Positions 44,786 to 55,511 of a DNA stretch of 64,000 nucleotides are shown piece by piece (within the stretch, counting starts at the first letter, position 1; every line of letters starts with the position of its first letter). The DNA is from Streptomyces sp. NRRL F-6492 (GTDB lineage: Bacteria > Actinomycetota > Actinomycetes > Streptomycetales > Streptomycetaceae). A program made the translations under genes and the position numbers. A model generated the notes under the pieces. The model saw nothing but the letters and a program-made list of their open reading frames with translations, ran no database searches and was not told the origin of the DNA. The stretch covers positions 1 through 64,000 of the forward strand of contig NZ_LGEG01000204.1 in NCBI RefSeq assembly GCF_001280125.1, in the 5' to 3' direction.

Positions 44786-46600
44786 ATGACGGTCCTGCCT
44801 GACGACGGGCTCTCCCTGGCGTCCGAATTTCCAGACGCGCCACATGAGCAGTGGCACAACCTCGTGGCGGGCGTCCTGCGCAAATCGGGCAAGGAGGTCT
44901 CCGGCGCCGAAGCCGAGGACGCCCTGTCCACCCTGCTGGAGGACGGCCTCGACACGCGCCCGCTGTACACCGCGCGCGATGCCGCGCCCGACCCCGGCCT
45001 CCCCGGCTTCGCGCCCTTCGTGCGCGGCGGCCGGGCCGAGGGCAACACCACCGGCGGCTGGGACGTGCGCCAGCGCCACCTGACCGCCGACAACGGCGCG
45101 GTCCTCTCCGACCTGGAGAACGGCGTCACCTCCCTGTGGCTGGGCGTCGGCGGCACGGGCATCCCGGTCGACGCCCTCGACCGGACCCTCGACGGCGTCT
45201 ACCTCGACCTCGCGCCCGTCGTCCTCGACGCGGGCGACGAGACGGCGGCGGCCGCCGAGCGCCTCCTCCGGCTGTACGAGGAGCGGGGCGTCGCCCCGGA
45301 CGCGGCCCGGGGCAACCTGGGCGCGGACCCGCTGGGCCACGAGGCCCGCACCGGCCGGGCCTCCTACGACCTCGCGTCCGTCGCCGGCCTCGCGCGCCGC
45401 TGCGCCGACGGCTACCCGGGCCTGCGGGCCCTGACCGTGGACGCCCTGCCGTACCACGAGGCCGGCGGCTCGGCCGCGCAGGAGCTGGGCTGCTCGCTGG
45501 CGACGGGCGTGGCCTACCTGCGCGGACTCACCGGGGCCGGTCTGAGCGTCGCGGAGGCCTGCGGACAGCTCGAGTTCCGCTACGCGGCCACCGCCGACCA
45601 GTTCCTGACGATCGCCAAGCTCCGCGCGGCGCGCCGGCTCTGGGCCAGGGTGGCCGAGGCCTCCGGCGCCCCGGAGGCGGGCGCGCAGCGCCAGCACGCG
45701 GTGACCTCGCCGGTGATGATGTCGCGCCGCGACCCGTGGGTGAACATGCTGCGGACCACGATCGCCACGCTCGCCGCCGGGGTCGGCGGCGCGGACAGCG
45801 TCACCGTGCTGTCCTTCGACGACGCGCTCGGCCTGCCGGACGCGTTCGCCCGCCGCATCGCCCGCAACACCTCCACCGTCCTCATCGAGGAGTCCCACCT
45901 CGCCCGGGTCATCGACCCGGCCGGTGGCTCCTGGTACGTGGAGCGGCTCACCGACGAACTGGCCCACGCGGCCTGGGAGTTCTTCCGCACGATCGAGCGG
46001 GAGGGCGGCCAGGAGGCCGCGCTGCGCTCCGGCTTCACCGGCGAGCGCCTGGCCGAGACCTGGGCCGCCCGGAGCAAGAAGCTCGCCACCCGCCGCGAAC
46101 CCATCACCGGCGTCAGCGAGTTCCCGCACCTCGCGGAGAAGCCCGTCGAGCGCGCGCCCGCGCCCGAGCCGCCCTCCGGCGGACTGCCCCGCGTCCGGCG
46201 CGACGAGGCGTACGAGGCGCTGCGCGCCCGCTCCGACGCCCACCTCGCGGCGACCGGCGCCCGGCCCAGGGTCTACCTGGCCGCGCTGGGCCCGGCGGCC
46301 GCGCACTCGGCCCGGCTGACGTTCGCCGCCAACCTCTTCCAGGCGGGCGGCATCGAGCCGGTCACCGAGGGCACGTTCGAGGAGAGCGGCGCCCGCGAGG
46401 CCTGCCTCTGCTCCAGCGACGCGCTGTACGAGGAGCAGGCGGAGGCCACCGCGGCCGGACTGCGCGCGGCGGGTGCCGGGCACGTGTTCCTCGCCGGCCG
46501 CCCGCAGCGGTACTCCGGTGTCGACACGTACCTCTTCGCGGGCTGTGACGCCGTCGCCCTGCTCACCACCGCCCTCGACCGCATGGGAGTGTCCCGATGA
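44786..46600 (+). CDS. mutA: Methylmalonyl-CoA mutase small subunit
   Basis: 604 residues, with the MM_CoA_mutase barrel. It has [19 protein letters not shown], the substrate-binding [66 protein letters not shown] and [30 protein letters not shown]. The C-terminal half is a B12-binding-like fold that lacks the DxHxxG His motif, as expected for the small subunit. With MutB it interconverts methylmalonyl-CoA and succinyl-CoA. Its stop overlaps the mutB ATG. Confidence 0.95.
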   Translation: MTVLPDDGLSLASEFPDAPHEQWHNLVAGVLRKSGKEVSGAEAEDALSTLLEDGLDTRPLYTARDAAPDPGLPGFAPFVRGGRAEGNTTGGWDVRQRHLTADNGAVLSDLENGVTSLWLGVGGTGIPVDALDRTLDGVYLDLAPVVLDAGDETAAAAERLLRLYEERGVAPDAARGNLGADPLGHEARTGRASYDLASVAGLARRCADGYPGLRALTVDALPYHEAGGSAAQELGCSLATGVAYLRGLTGAGLSVAEACGQLEFRYAATADQFLTIAKLRAARRLWARVAEASGAPEAGAQRQHAVTSPVMMSRRDPWVNMLRTTIATLAAGVGGADSVTVLSFDDALGLPDAFARRIARNTSTVLIEESHLARVIDPAGGSWYVERLTDELAHAAWEFFRTIEREGGQEAALRSGFTGERLAETWAARSKKLATRREPITGVSEFPHLAEKPVERAPAPEPPSGGLPRVRRDEAYEALRARSDAHLAATGARPRVYLAALGPAAAHSARLTFAANLFQAGGIEPVTEGTFEESGAREACLCSSDALYEEQAEATAAGLRAAGAGHVFLAGRPQRYSGVDTYLFAGCDAVALLTTALDRMGVSR

Positions 46601-48774
46601 CCGTCCCCGACTTCTCCGGGATCGAACTCGGGACCCCCGCCGCCGCGGGCGGCGGCCCCGACGAGTGGCGCGCGGCCGTCAAGAAGGCGGCGGGCGGCGA
46701 CGACCTGCTCTGGGAGACCCCGGAGGGCATCGGCGTCAAGCCGCTGTACACCGGGCAGGACCTGGAGGGCCTCGACTTCCTGGACACCCGTCCGGGCATG
46801 GCGCCGTACCTGCGCGGCCCGTACCCGACGATGTACGTCAACCAGCCCTGGACGATCCGCCAGTACGCGGGCTTCTCCACCGCCGAGGAGTCCAACGCCT
46901 TCTACCGGCGCAACCTGGCGGCCGGCCAGAAGGGCCTGTCGGTCGCCTTCGACCTGCCGACCCACCGCGGCTACGACAGCGACCACCCGCGCGTCACCGG
47001 CGACGTCGGCATGGCGGGCGTCGCCATCGACTCGATCTACGACATGCGCCAGCTGTTCGACGGCATCCCGCTGGACAGGATGACGGTGTCGATGACGATG
47101 AACGGCGCGGTCCTTCCGGTCCTCGCGCTCTACATCGTGGCCGCCGAGGAGCAGGGCGTACCGCCCGAGAAGCTGGCCGGGACCATCCAGAACGACATCC
47201 TCAAGGAGTTCATGGTCCGCAACACGTACATCTACCCGCCCGGTCCTTCGATGCGGATCATCTCCGACATCTTCGCCTACACCTCGCAGCGGATGCCGCG
47301 CTACAACTCGATCTCCATCTCGGGCTACCACATCCAGGAGGCGGGCGCGACGGCCGACCTGGAGCTGGCGTACACGCTCGCGGACGGCGTCGAGTACATC
47401 CGCGCGGGCCGCGAGGCCGGGCTCGACGTGGACGCGTTCGCACCGCGCCTGTCGTTCTTCTGGGCGATCGGCATGAACTTCTTCATGGAGGTCGCCAAGC
47501 TGCGCGCGGCCCGCCTCCTGTGGGCCAAGCTGGTCAGGCAGTTCGACCCGAAGAACACCAAGTCGCTCTCGCTGCGCACGCATTCGCAGACCTCGGGCTG
47601 GTCGCTGACCGCGCAGGACGTGTTCAACAACGTCACCCGCACGTGCGTGGAGGCGATGGCGGCGACCCAGGGCCACACCCAGTCGCTGCACACCAACGCG
47701 CTCGACGAGGCGCTCGCCCTGCCGACCGACTTCTCGGCGCGCATCGCCCGCAACACCCAGCTCCTCCTCCAGCAGGAGTCGGGCACCTGCCGGACCATCG
47801 ACCCGTGGGGCGGCAGCGCGTACGTCGAGCGGCTGACCTACGACCTCGCGCGCCGCGCCTGGCAGCACATCCAGGAGGTCGAGGGCGCCGGCGGCATGGC
47901 GCAGGCCATCGACGCGGGCATCCCCAAGCTGCGCGTGGAGGAGGCCGCGGCCCGCACCCAGGCCCGGATCGACTCCGGCCGGCAGCCGGTGATCGGCGTC
48001 AACAAGTACCGGGTGGAGACCGACGAGCAGATCGACGTGCTCAAGGTCGACAACTCCTCGGTGCGCGCCCAGCAGATCGCCAAGCTGCGGCGGCTGCGCG
48101 AGGAGCGGGACGAGACCGCCTGCCGGGACGCGCTCGACGCGCTCACCCGCGCGGCGGGCGGCGAGGGCAACCTGCTCGAACTGGCCGTGAACGCGGCCCG
48201 CGCGAAGGCCACCGTCGGCGAGATCTCGGACGCCCTGGAGAAGGTGTACGGGCGCCACGCGGGCCAGATCCGTACCATCTCCGGTGTGTACCGCAACGAG
48301 GCAGGGGAATCGCCCTCCGTGGAGCGCACCCGGACCCTGGTGGACGCCTTCGGCGAGGCCGAGGGACGGCGTCCGCGCATCCTGGTCGCCAAGATGGGCC
48401 AGGACGGCCACGACCGCGGCCAGAAGGTGATCGCCACGGCCTTCGCCGACCTGGGCTTCGACGTGGACGTCGGCCCGCTGTTCCAGACCCCGGCCGAGGT
48501 CGCCCGCCAGGCCGTCGAGGCGGACGTGCACATCGTCGGGGTCTCCTCGCTGGCCGCGGGTCACCTGACCCTCGTGCCGGCGCTCCGGGAGGAGCTGGCG
48601 GCGGAGGGCCGCGAGGACATCATGATCGTGGTCGGCGGGGTGATTCCCCCGCAGGACGTGGCGACGCTCCTGGAGATGGGCGCGGCGGCGGTCTTCCCGC
48701 CCGGCACCGTCATCCCGGACGCGGCCCACGACCTGGTGACGCGCCTCGCCGCCGGCCTCGGGCACGACCTGTGA
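46597..48774 (+). CDS. mutB: Methylmalonyl-CoA mutase large subunit
   Basis: The 725-residue catalytic subunit has [58 protein letters not shown], the region [19 protein letters not shown], and [28 protein letters not shown]. The C-terminal B12 domain carries [12 protein letters not shown], with the cobalt-binding His at residue 605. It needs adenosylcobalamin. The stop overlaps the meaB GTG start (GTGA), so the three genes form one coupled operon for propionate and branched-chain carbon or precursor supply. Confidence 0.96.
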   Translation: MTVPDFSGIELGTPAAAGGGPDEWRAAVKKAAGGDDLLWETPEGIGVKPLYTGQDLEGLDFLDTRPGMAPYLRGPYPTMYVNQPWTIRQYAGFSTAEESNAFYRRNLAAGQKGLSVAFDLPTHRGYDSDHPRVTGDVGMAGVAIDSIYDMRQLFDGIPLDRMTVSMTMNGAVLPVLALYIVAAEEQGVPPEKLAGTIQNDILKEFMVRNTYIYPPGPSMRIISDIFAYTSQRMPRYNSISISGYHIQEAGATADLELAYTLADGVEYIRAGREAGLDVDAFAPRLSFFWAIGMNFFMEVAKLRAARLLWAKLVRQFDPKNTKSLSLRTHSQTSGWSLTAQDVFNNVTRTCVEAMAATQGHTQSLHTNALDEALALPTDFSARIARNTQLLLQQESGTCRTIDPWGGSAYVERLTYDLARRAWQHIQEVEGAGGMAQAIDAGIPKLRVEEAAARTQARIDSGRQPVIGVNKYRVETDEQIDVLKVDNSSVRAQQIAKLRRLREERDETACRDALDALTRAAGGEGNLLELAVNAARAKATVGEISDALEKVYGRHAGQIRTISGVYRNEAGESPSVERTRTLVDAFGEAEGRRPRILVAKMGQDGHDRGQKVIATAFADLGFDVDVGPLFQTPAEVARQAVEADVHIVGVSSLAAGHLTLVPALREELAAEGREDIMIVVGGVIPPQDVATLLEMGAAAVFPPGTVIPDAAHDLVTRLAAGLGHDL

Positions 48775-49769
48775 TCGGACTCGACACGTACGTGAAGGGG
48801 GTGCTCGACGGGAAGCGCGCGCTGATCGCCCGGGCGATCACCCTCGTCGAGTCCACCCGGCCCCAGCACCGGGCCCTCGCCCAGGAACTGCTGACCGAGC
48901 TGCTGCCGCACGGCGGCCGGGCGGTGCGGATCGGGATCAGCGGGGTGCCCGGGGTGGGCAAGTCGACCTTCATCGACGCGTTCGGGACGATGCTGACCGG
49001 GCTCGGCCACCGGGTGGCGGTCCTCGCCGTGGACCCGTCGTCGAGCCGTACGGGCGGCTCCATCCTCGGCGACAAGACGCGGATGGAGCGGCTCGCCGTC
49101 GACCCGGCGGCGTTCGTCCGCCCCTCCCCCACCGCCGGCACGCTCGGCGGGGTCGCGAAGGCGACCCGGGAGTCGATCGTCGTCATGGAGGCGGCGGGCT
49201 ACGACGTGGTCCTGGTGGAGACGGTCGGCGTCGGCCAGTCGGAGACGGCCGTCGCCAACATGGTCGACTCCTTCCTGCTCCTCACCCTCGCCCGCACCGG
49301 CGACCAGCTCCAGGGCATCAAGAAGGGCGTCCTGGAGCTCGCCGACGTGGTCGCCGTCAACAAGGCGGACGGCCCGCACGAGCGCGACGCGCGGGCCGCG
49401 GCGCGCGAACTGGCGGGCGCGCTGCGGCTGATGCACGGCGCCGACGCGTTCTGGACGCCACCGGTGCTCAGTTGCAGCGCCCGGGAGTCCTCGGGCCTCG
49501 ACGAGGTGTGGGGGCGCCTGGAGCGGCACCGCGCCCTGCTCGACTCGACCGGCCGCCTCACGGCCAAGCGGCAGGACCAGCAGGTCGACTGGACCTGGAC
49601 CATGGTCCGCGAGGAGCTCCTCGACCGGCTGCGCACGAACCCGGCGGTCAAGGAGCTCGCGCCCCTGCTCGAACGTCAGGTCAGGGACGGCGAGTTGACG
49701 GCGACGCTGGCCGCCGAGCGCGTCCTGGAGGCGTTCGGGGACGGCCCCGGGCGCGCCGGGAACGGCTGA
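48771..49769 (+). CDS. meaB: Methylmalonyl-CoA mutase-associated GTPase MeaB
   Basis: 332 residues from a GTG. This is a G3E-type GTPase with the P-loop GVPGVGKST (about residues 58-66), [64 protein letters not shown] and NKADG. The C-terminal dimerisation arm [21 protein letters not shown] is typical of MeaB. It protects MutAB from inactivation and gates cofactor loading. Confidence 0.95.
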   Translation: MIGLDTYVKGVLDGKRALIARAITLVESTRPQHRALAQELLTELLPHGGRAVRIGISGVPGVGKSTFIDAFGTMLTGLGHRVAVLAVDPSSSRTGGSILGDKTRMERLAVDPAAFVRPSPTAGTLGGVAKATRESIVVMEAAGYDVVLVETVGVGQSETAVANMVDSFLLLTLARTGDQLQGIKKGVLELADVVAVNKADGPHERDARAAARELAGALRLMHGADAFWTPPVLSCSARESSGLDEVWGRLERHRALLDSTGRLTAKRQDQQVDWTWTMVREELLDRLRTNPAVKELAPLLERQVRDGELTATLAAERVLEAFGDGPGRAGNG

Positions 49770-49784
49770 CGCGGGAACGGCGGA

Positions 49785-49832
49785 CGCCGGGGGCGACGGG
49801 ACCGTAGGAGGTCGGTCCCGTCGCCCCCGGCG
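49785..49832. terminator. Bidirectional terminator between meaB and the 2-MIB operon
   Basis: A perfect 20-bp stem (left arm 49785-49804, right arm 49813-49832) closes an 8-nt loop TAGGAGGT in the 84-bp gap between convergent operons. It is the longest hairpin in the window. Confidence 0.9.
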
Positions 49833-49853
49833 GGCTCTTCCGGTGCGACCGGC

Positions 49854-50732
49854 TCAGACCCGGTCGGCCGCGATCAGGACGTACTGGAAGGAGCCGTCCC
49901 TGTACGACTCGATGAACGCCTCCTCGATGCCGGTGACCAGCGACGACGTGGCCCGCAGCTCCCAGTAGGGCAGGGTGGCCGGGGTCAGGTCGACGACGGC
50001 CTGCGGGACGAGCCGGTTGTCGGCCATCGCCCGCAGGTACTCCCGGCGGGAGTGGATGTTGCACTCGAAGTGCGCGTTGATCTGCGAGACCCACTTGGAC
50101 GGCTGGCCGTACTTCGGGTTCCAGCAGCCGGTGACGGTGACGTACCGGCCGCCGACCTTCAGGAACCGGGAGTGCTCGGCGAAGAGGTCGTCCAGGTCGA
50201 CGTACATGCTCGACTCGTTGTTCCACGAGGCGGCGACGGAGCCCTTCTCGAAGGGGGTGTCCAGCATGTTGCAGACGCGGGCGCGGACGTGGTCCCCGAT
50301 GCCCAGTTCCTTCGCGCGCCGGTTGCCGAACTCGGCCTGCGCGGAGGAGAGGGTGACGCCCTCGACCCTGCAGCCGAAGCGCTGGTGGGCCATGACGCTC
50401 GAACCGCCCCGGCCGCAGCCGGCGTCGACGAGCGTGTCCTCGCGCCCGACGTCCCCGAGGTGGTCGAGGAGGACGTCGGTCTGCGCCGACTCCAGGCGGT
50501 GCAGCTCGGCGATGAGCCTCTTCTCGTACGCGGCGTCCCGCGGGTCCCCGAGGGCGGCGTGGTCGACGTCGCCGACGCCGTAGTGGTGGTGGTAGAGCCC
50601 GTCGACGTCGCCGAGGCGCAGGTTCACGGGCCGGGCCTCGGCGTTCCAGTAGCGCGCGATGTCGCCCTGGTAGGGGGTCGCGGGGCCGGGGACGAACGCG
50701 GCGTCGGTGGTGGTCGTGTCGGTGCTGGTCAC
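49854..50732 (-). CDS. Geranyl diphosphate 2-C-methyltransferase
   Basis: 292 residues from a GTG at 50732, 16 nt after the synthase stop. The SAM-binding motif is TLVDAGCGRGGSSVMAHQRFG (about residues 99-119). Other conserved parts are YWNAEARPVNLRLGDVDGLYHHHYG, ASWNNESSMYVDLDDLFAEHSRFLKVGGRYVTVTGCWN and SQINAHFECNIHSRREYLRAM. These match the enzyme that adds a methyl group to C2 of geranyl diphosphate, the first committed step of 2-methylisoborneol formation. It is the last gene of the operon. Confidence 0.95.
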   Translation of the reverse strand: MTSTDTTTTDAAFVPGPATPYQGDIARYWNAEARPVNLRLGDVDGLYHHHYGVGDVDHAALGDPRDAAYEKRLIAELHRLESAQTDVLLDHLGDVGREDTLVDAGCGRGGSSVMAHQRFGCRVEGVTLSSAQAEFGNRRAKELGIGDHVRARVCNMLDTPFEKGSVAASWNNESSMYVDLDDLFAEHSRFLKVGGRYVTVTGCWNPKYGQPSKWVSQINAHFECNIHSRREYLRAMADNRLVPQAVVDLTPATLPYWELRATSSLVTGIEEAFIESYRDGSFQYVLIAADRV

Positions 50733-50748
50733 TGGGGGTTTCCGTTTC

Positions 50749-51966
50749 TTACCAGAAGTCGGGCAGGCTGTAGCGGTAGGTGTTGGTCCGGTGCCAGTGG
50801 TGGTTGCCGTCGACCCACACGGCCACGCCGCGCAGGAAGCGCAGCACGCTCGGGACGGGACAGGCGGCGGCCAGGGCGGCGGCCTCGCTCTCGAAGTCGC
50901 GCATGAGGTCGTTGTGGACCTCGACCGCCTTCAGGTAGGCGTCCTTCTCCGAGAGGGATTCGCGCGCGGCGAGCACCACGGGCAGGTTCAGGTGACGGCC
51001 TGGACTGTCGAGTTCCTTGGTGTACGAGTACAGGTCGTTGACGATGGTGCTGGCGTTGCCGGCGAGCGCGAGGACCCGCTGCATGGCCGGCCGGGCGTGC
51101 AGGTCGGCGGGGAGTTCGTAGCCGCCGACGGTGTCGGTGATGGTGGGGCAGGGGCGGAAGTTGTTGAACTGCCGCATCGCGAGGTACTCCCACACCTCCG
51201 GCAGGTGGTCCGTCTCGGCCCAGGCGGCCTCGGCGAGGTACCCGAGGTGCAGCCGGGCCATGTCGTGCCGGTACCGGTCGGCCTGGGACGGGGTGGCCTG
51301 CCGGACGAAGTACTCCATGGCGGAGCGGTAGGCGCGCCGGGGGGCGTCCGCGTGGAGCGACTCCGCCCACCGCGGCTGGTAGGCCGCCGTCGTGTGCAGC
51401 GGGTCGAGGGCGGTGTGGGCGAGGAGGAGGCGGCCGCCGAGGCCGACGGGGGAACCTCCGTGGTCCTCGCAGTAGCAGTCGTCGACCGCGTTCTCGGCGA
51501 CCATCAGCCGGGTGGCGACCATCAGGTGGTCGACGGTCGGGGCGTCGGGGTGGCAGGCGACCATGTAGCGGCCGACCAGGAAGCCGTCGAACTGCCCTTC
51601 CCAGTCGTCGGGGAACAGGTCGACCTCGTCCACCGCCCACTCCTTGATCCGGCGGCTGACCTCCGCCACGCGCGCGGGGTCGGGCTCCGGCACCGGGTGG
51701 AAGTAGAGGCCGGGGATCGGACGCCCGTCCGCCGGCGGTCCTTCGGACACCGGGGGTACGGGGGGCTCCGCGCGCGGGATCGGGGAGAGGCCCGCCGTGC
51801 CCAGGCCGCTGGGGCCGCGCAGGATCCGTTCGAGGTCGGGCCGGGGCGGTGCGGCCGGGGCGGCCTCGGGAGTGGCGGGGAGGGCGGGGGCGGTCGGCGG
51901 GGCGAGTGCGTGGGAGGCGGCGGTGGGCAGGCCCGACCGCAGGGGGGAAGGCCCGGGTTCGGGCAT
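50749..51966 (-). CDS. 2-methylisoborneol synthase
   Basis: This 405-residue class I terpene cyclase has a Pro/Ala-rich N-terminus of about 90 residues (disordered, the expected cargo-loading segment for the encapsulin). The catalytic domain carries the Asp-rich metal motif DDCYCEDHGG and the NSE-type triad NDLYSYTKELDSPGRHLN. The C-terminus HHWHRTNTYRYSLPDFW is characteristic. It cyclises 2-methyl-GPP to the earthy odorant 2-methylisoborneol. It starts 216 bp after the encapsulin gene stop, with a degenerate tandem repeat between. Confidence 0.95.
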   Translation of the reverse strand: MPEPGPSPLRSGLPTAASHALAPPTAPALPATPEAAPAAPPRPDLERILRGPSGLGTAGLSPIPRAEPPVPPVSEGPPADGRPIPGLYFHPVPEPDPARVAEVSRRIKEWAVDEVDLFPDDWEGQFDGFLVGRYMVACHPDAPTVDHLMVATRLMVAENAVDDCYCEDHGGSPVGLGGRLLLAHTALDPLHTTAAYQPRWAESLHADAPRRAYRSAMEYFVRQATPSQADRYRHDMARLHLGYLAEAAWAETDHLPEVWEYLAMRQFNNFRPCPTITDTVGGYELPADLHARPAMQRVLALAGNASTIVNDLYSYTKELDSPGRHLNLPVVLAARESLSEKDAYLKAVEVHNDLMRDFESEAAALAAACPVPSVLRFLRGVAVWVDGNHHWHRTNTYRYSLPDFW

Positions 51967-52043
51967 CCGTGGCTCCTTGGAGGGGTGGGCGGGCGGCCCG
52001 GTTCCGGGCGCGCTCGCCCGGCCCGGGGGCTCCGGGCCGTGCT

Positions 52044-52150
52044 GAACGGTCTGTACTGGACGAACGGGCTGTACTGGACGGTCTGTGCCGAATGGACCGT
52101 GCCGAACGGGCTGTGCCGGCCGAACGGTCCGTGCCGAACGGGCTGTGCGG
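52044..52150. repeat. Degenerate tandem repeat inside the 2-MIB operon
   Basis: About seven units with consensus GAACGGGCTGTGCC, separated by 0-4 extra bases, fill the gap between the encapsulin stop and the synthase start. It has no ribosome binding site or reading frame of note. Confidence 0.7.
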
Positions 52151-52182
52151 AGAGGGCCGATGGGCGCCGGTGCGTCCGGGCG

Positions 52183-53592
52183 TCAGCGCCTGCGGGCGAT
52201 CTGCACGTTCTCCAGGACGCCGAGCGCGTTGGGCACCAGGACGGCGGCGGAGTAGTAGGTGGTGACCAGGTAGGAGGCGATCGACTTCTCGTCGAGGCCC
52301 ATGAAGCGGACCGAGAGGCCCGGTTCGTACTCCTCCGGCAGGCCGGTCTGCCGCAGGCCGACGACGCCCTGGTTGTCCTCGCCGAGGCGCATGGCGAGGA
52401 TCGAGCTGGTGTTCTCCGCGCTGACGGGGATCTTGTCGCAGGGCAGGATCGGGACCCCGCGCCAGGCCTGGACCCGCTGTCCGTCGAGGTCGACGTGGTC
52501 CGGGTAGATCCCGCGGGCGTTGAGCTCGCGTCCGATCGCCGCGATCGTCCGGGGGTGGGCGAGGAAGAGCTTGGTGCCCCGGCGGCGGCAGAGCAGTTCG
52601 TCGAGGTCGTCCGGGGTGGGCGGGCCGGAGTGCGGCTGGATCCGCTGCTTGAAGTCGGCGTTGTGGAGCAGGCCGAACTCCCGGTGGTTGATCAGCTCGT
52701 GCTCCTGGCGCTCGCGCAGCGCCTCGACGGTGAGCCGGAGCTGTTCCTCGGTCTGGTGCATCGGGCCGTTGTAGAGGTCGGCGACGCGGGTGTGGACCTT
52801 GAGGACGGTCTGGGCGACGGAGAGTTCGTACTCGCGCGGCGCGGGCTCGTAGTCGACGAAGGCGCCCGGCAGCACGACCTCGCCCGTGTGGCCGGACGAC
52901 ATCGGGATCGCGGCCTCGCCGTACTTGTTCCTCGGCCGGCCCGCCCGGGAGCCGAACTCCCGTACGTGGGCCTGGAGGCCGGGCGCCGAGGCCAGTACGG
53001 CGGCGAAGTCGGCGCGGGAGAGGGTGAGCAGGGTGCCGGAGGTCTCGGCGGTGGCGGTGCGGTCCCAGCCGGCGTCGGCGTCGAGGAGGGCGCTCTCGCC
53101 GAAGTGGTCGCCGTCGGCGAGGACGGCGACGGGGTCCTCACCGCCGTACCTGCCGGCGGAGGTCTGGCCGATCCGGCCGTGGGCGATCAGGTGGATCCCC
53201 TCGGCGGGCTCGCCGCGCCGGGTCAGCACCTCCCCGGCGCGGAAGTCGCGCTGGACGCAGCGGGCGGCGAGCGCGGTCAGCACCCGTTCGTCGTCGAAGC
53301 CGCGCAGCAGGGCCAGTTCGCCGAGTTCGCGCGGGACGACCCGGACGCGGGCGCCGTCCTGGACGAACTCCACGCCCCCGTCGCCGACGGTGTGGCTGAG
53401 CCGGCGGTTCACCCGGTAGGCGCCGCCCTTGGTCTCCACCCAGGGGAGCATCCGCAGCAGCCAGCGGGAGGTGATCTCCTGCATCTGCGGGGCGGACTTG
53501 GCCGTGTGGGCGAGCCTGCGGGCGGCCGAGGTGCTCAGACTGGACTGCCTGGGCGGCCCTGGCCGTGCTTCCGGGCGGTCGTCAACGGTCAT
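52183..53592 (-). CDS. Family 2B encapsulin shell protein with cyclic-nucleotide-binding domain
   Basis: 469 residues from the ATG at 53592. The N-terminal arm ([46 protein letters not shown]) and the HK97-like shell part ([49 protein letters not shown]..., [29 protein letters not shown]) enclose an inserted cyclic-nucleotide-binding domain (about residues 95-225: [47 protein letters not shown]). This is the family 2B encapsulin known to package 2-MIB synthase in Streptomyces. It is the first gene of the operon. Confidence 0.93.
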   Translation of the reverse strand: MTVDDRPEARPGPPRQSSLSTSAARRLAHTAKSAPQMQEITSRWLLRMLPWVETKGGAYRVNRRLSHTVGDGGVEFVQDGARVRVVPRELGELALLRGFDDERVLTALAARCVQRDFRAGEVLTRRGEPAEGIHLIAHGRIGQTSAGRYGGEDPVAVLADGDHFGESALLDADAGWDRTATAETSGTLLTLSRADFAAVLASAPGLQAHVREFGSRAGRPRNKYGEAAIPMSSGHTGEVVLPGAFVDYEPAPREYELSVAQTVLKVHTRVADLYNGPMHQTEEQLRLTVEALRERQEHELINHREFGLLHNADFKQRIQPHSGPPTPDDLDELLCRRRGTKLFLAHPRTIAAIGRELNARGIYPDHVDLDGQRVQAWRGVPILPCDKIPVSAENTSSILAMRLGEDNQGVVGLRQTGLPEEYEPGLSVRFMGLDEKSIASYLVTTYYSAAVLVPNALGVLENVQIARRR

Positions 53593-53840
53593 CGGGCGGG
53601 CTCTCTTCCACGAAGGCGGTGACCGGCGCCTGGGCGCGTCACACCGCCGAAAGGAGAAACAGGGTGCGAAGACCCGGCGATTCGCCCGGATCCGGGGGAA
53701 CAGTAACGGCCGTCGCACCCGCCTCGCCCCATGCGAACGGGGCCTTTACCTCCATGCAGTGATCTTGATCCGAACGGGGTTTACCGGCCCGGACACAGGT
53801 TTTCGCGCCATCTGTTCGCGTGTCGGCCAACGGCCGGGGG

Positions 53841-54182
53841 TCAGCGTCCCAGCTGGGCGTCCAGCCACTGGAGGACCTCGGGGGTGACCGGGTCGGCGAT
53901 GTCGGCGAACTCCTCGTGCTTCTTGAGGAACTTCGCCACGTACGGGCAGACGGGGACGAAGCGCATCCCGGAGGCGCGGACGTCGTCGAGGGCCCGCTCG
54001 ACGAGGATCCCGGCGAGGCCCTGTCCCGCGTAGGCGTCGTCGACCTCGGTGTGGAAGAAGACCCGGCGGTCGTCGCGGTCGCGGTAGGCCGTCAGACCGG
54101 CGCGCTCGCCGTCGACGAGGATCTCGTAGCGGTGCCGGGCGTCCACCCGGCGCACGTCGGGGGAGGAGGCCTGCTGGGTCAT
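53841..54182 (-). CDS. GNAT-family N-acetyltransferase (YidJ/GtnA-like small type)
   Basis: This 113-residue protein of the compact GNAT subfamily has YEILVDGERAGLTAYRDRDDRRVFFHTEVDDAYAGQGLAGILVERALDDVRASGMRFVPVCPYVAKFLKKHEEF. The acetyl-CoA-binding YAGQGLAG and the conserved CPYVxxFLKKHxEF are visible. The substrate is unknown. It is a single gene, separated by 248 bp from the encapsulin start. Confidence 0.9.
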   Translation of the reverse strand: MTQQASSPDVRRVDARHRYEILVDGERAGLTAYRDRDDRRVFFHTEVDDAYAGQGLAGILVERALDDVRASGMRFVPVCPYVAKFLKKHEEFADIADPVTPEVLQWLDAQLGR

Positions 54183-54282
54183 GGGGATGCCTTTCGGGTG
54201 ACGGAGGAGAGCGGGGAGGCGGCCGGATCCGGACGTCCGCGCCTCGCGGGGCCGACGATAGCCGCGCGGCCGGGGCCGGGCC

Positions 54283-54738
54283 TCAGCGGTACGCGCCGAG
54301 GGCGTCGTTCATGCGGGCGAGGACGCGGACGGCGGCGCGCAGGTCGTCGGGGTCGACGAGCGGCAGGACCCCCTCGCGCGCCCGGTCGAACGCCGCGTCG
54401 CCGCGTCGCACCAGGTCGGTGCCGGCCGGGGTGAGGCGGACGGCGTTCTCGCGGCGGCTGTGCGGGGACGGCCGGACCTCCACGAGACCGGCGGAGACCG
54501 CGTGGTCGATCTGGCGGCTGACGGTGCCCTTGGTCAGGCCGAGCCGGTCGGCGACCTGCTGCTGGTTGAGCGTCCCGGGGTGGGCGTCGATGACGGAGAG
54601 CACGAGGAACTGCGCCAGGGAGATGCCCAACTCCCGCTGGAACAGCGTCTCTCCGCTGCGGTCCATCAGTCCCGCGACCCGGCGGGTGAGGTACCAGAGC
54701 GTGGCCAGGTCGTCGGGCAGCGGCGGCTGGTTGTCCAT
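54283..54738 (-). CDS. MarR-family transcriptional regulator
   Basis: The 151-residue protein has a winged HTH (ISLAQFLVLSVIDAHPGTLNQQQVADRLGLTKGTVSRQIDHAVSAGLVEVRPSPHSRRENAVRLT, about residues 38-105). Dimerisation helices lie at both ends. The ATG at 54738 gives the normal length. A perfect 9-bp inverted repeat between it and the divergent oxidoreductase gene is the likely operator, so it probably represses both genes and responds to quinones or oxidants. Confidence 0.92.
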   Translation of the reverse strand: MDNQPPLPDDLATLWYLTRRVAGLMDRSGETLFQRELGISLAQFLVLSVIDAHPGTLNQQQVADRLGLTKGTVSRQIDHAVSAGLVEVRPSPHSRRENAVRLTPAGTDLVRRGDAAFDRAREGVLPLVDPDDLRAAVRVLARMNDALGAYR

Positions 54739-54767
54739 GGGGCCAGGGTAGCCCATACGTTTGACAG

Positions 54768-54793
54768 ACAACCGTTTCAACTGCAACGGTTGT
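54768..54793. promoter_or_regulatory. MarR operator
   Basis: ACAACCGTT and AACGGTTGT are perfect 9-bp arms around an 8-nt spacer, in the 89-bp divergent gap. TTGACA at 54761-54766 could be the -35 element of the oxidoreductase promoter, so binding would block it. Confidence 0.85.
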
Positions 54794-54827
54794 TGTCGAA
54801 ACGGTCCTTCGTCCTCCGGGAGTCCCC

Positions 54828-55511
54828 GTGCGCGTCCTGCTGGTCCTCGACCACCCCTACACCCTCGCCTCGGCCGAGAACGCGCCGCACCGGCGCAGTT
54901 TCACCGCCGCCGTCGCCGCGGCCGCCGTCCGGGGCGCCACCGCGGCCGGGCACGAAGTGGACGTCATCGACCTGGCCGCCGACGGGTTCTCGCCCGTGAT
55001 GACCCGGGAGGACCTCGTCGCCTGGCGGCAGGGCGCCGTGGTCGACCCGCGGGTGGAGGACTACCAGCGGCGCCTGCTGGCCGCCGACCACCTGGTGTTC
55101 GCCTTCCCGGTGTGGTGGGAGGCGATGCCGGCGGCCACCAAGGGCTTCCTCGACCGGGTGCTCACCAAGGGCGTGGTGTTCGCCGAACGGCCCGGCGCCA
55201 AGGGCAATCCGTTCCACAACCTGATGCCGCGCCTCGGCGGGGTCACCGTCCTGTCCGTCATGACCACCCCGGACAAGGCCTACCGCTGGTGGTACCGCGA
55301 CCCGCTGACCAAGATCCTCTTCAAGGGCACCTTCGGCAAGATCGGCGTCCGGAACCTGCGGTGGATCAACTTCGACCGCGTCGCCGGGAGGACCCCGGAG
55401 CAGCGCCGGCGGCTGCTCGACGACACCGAGAGGCGGTTCGCCGCCCTCGCCCCGGTCCGGGGAGGGGCGGCCACCGCCCGCAGGGATCCGCTCACCCGCA
55501 GCGGTACGTGA
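54828..55511 (+). CDS. NAD(P)H:quinone oxidoreductase-type flavoprotein
   Basis: 227 residues from a GTG. The flavodoxin-like fold is of the MdaB/KefF/NQO1 group: LLVLDHPYTLASAENAPHRRSFTAAVAAAA, HEVDVIDLAADGFSPVM, DHLVFAFPVWWEAMPAATKGFLDRVLTKGVVF and a basic tail. It binds FAD or FMN and reduces quinones with NAD(P)H. It is divergent from and probably repressed by the MarR gene. The last 20 nt overlap the 3' end of the convergent kinase-partner gene. Confidence 0.9.
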   Translation: MRVLLVLDHPYTLASAENAPHRRSFTAAVAAAAVRGATAAGHEVDVIDLAADGFSPVMTREDLVAWRQGAVVDPRVEDYQRRLLAADHLVFAFPVWWEAMPAATKGFLDRVLTKGVVFAERPGAKGNPFHNLMPRLGGVTVLSVMTTPDKAYRWWYRDPLTKILFKGTFGKIGVRNLRWINFDRVAGRTPEQRRRLLDDTERRFAALAPVRGGAATARRDPLTRSGT

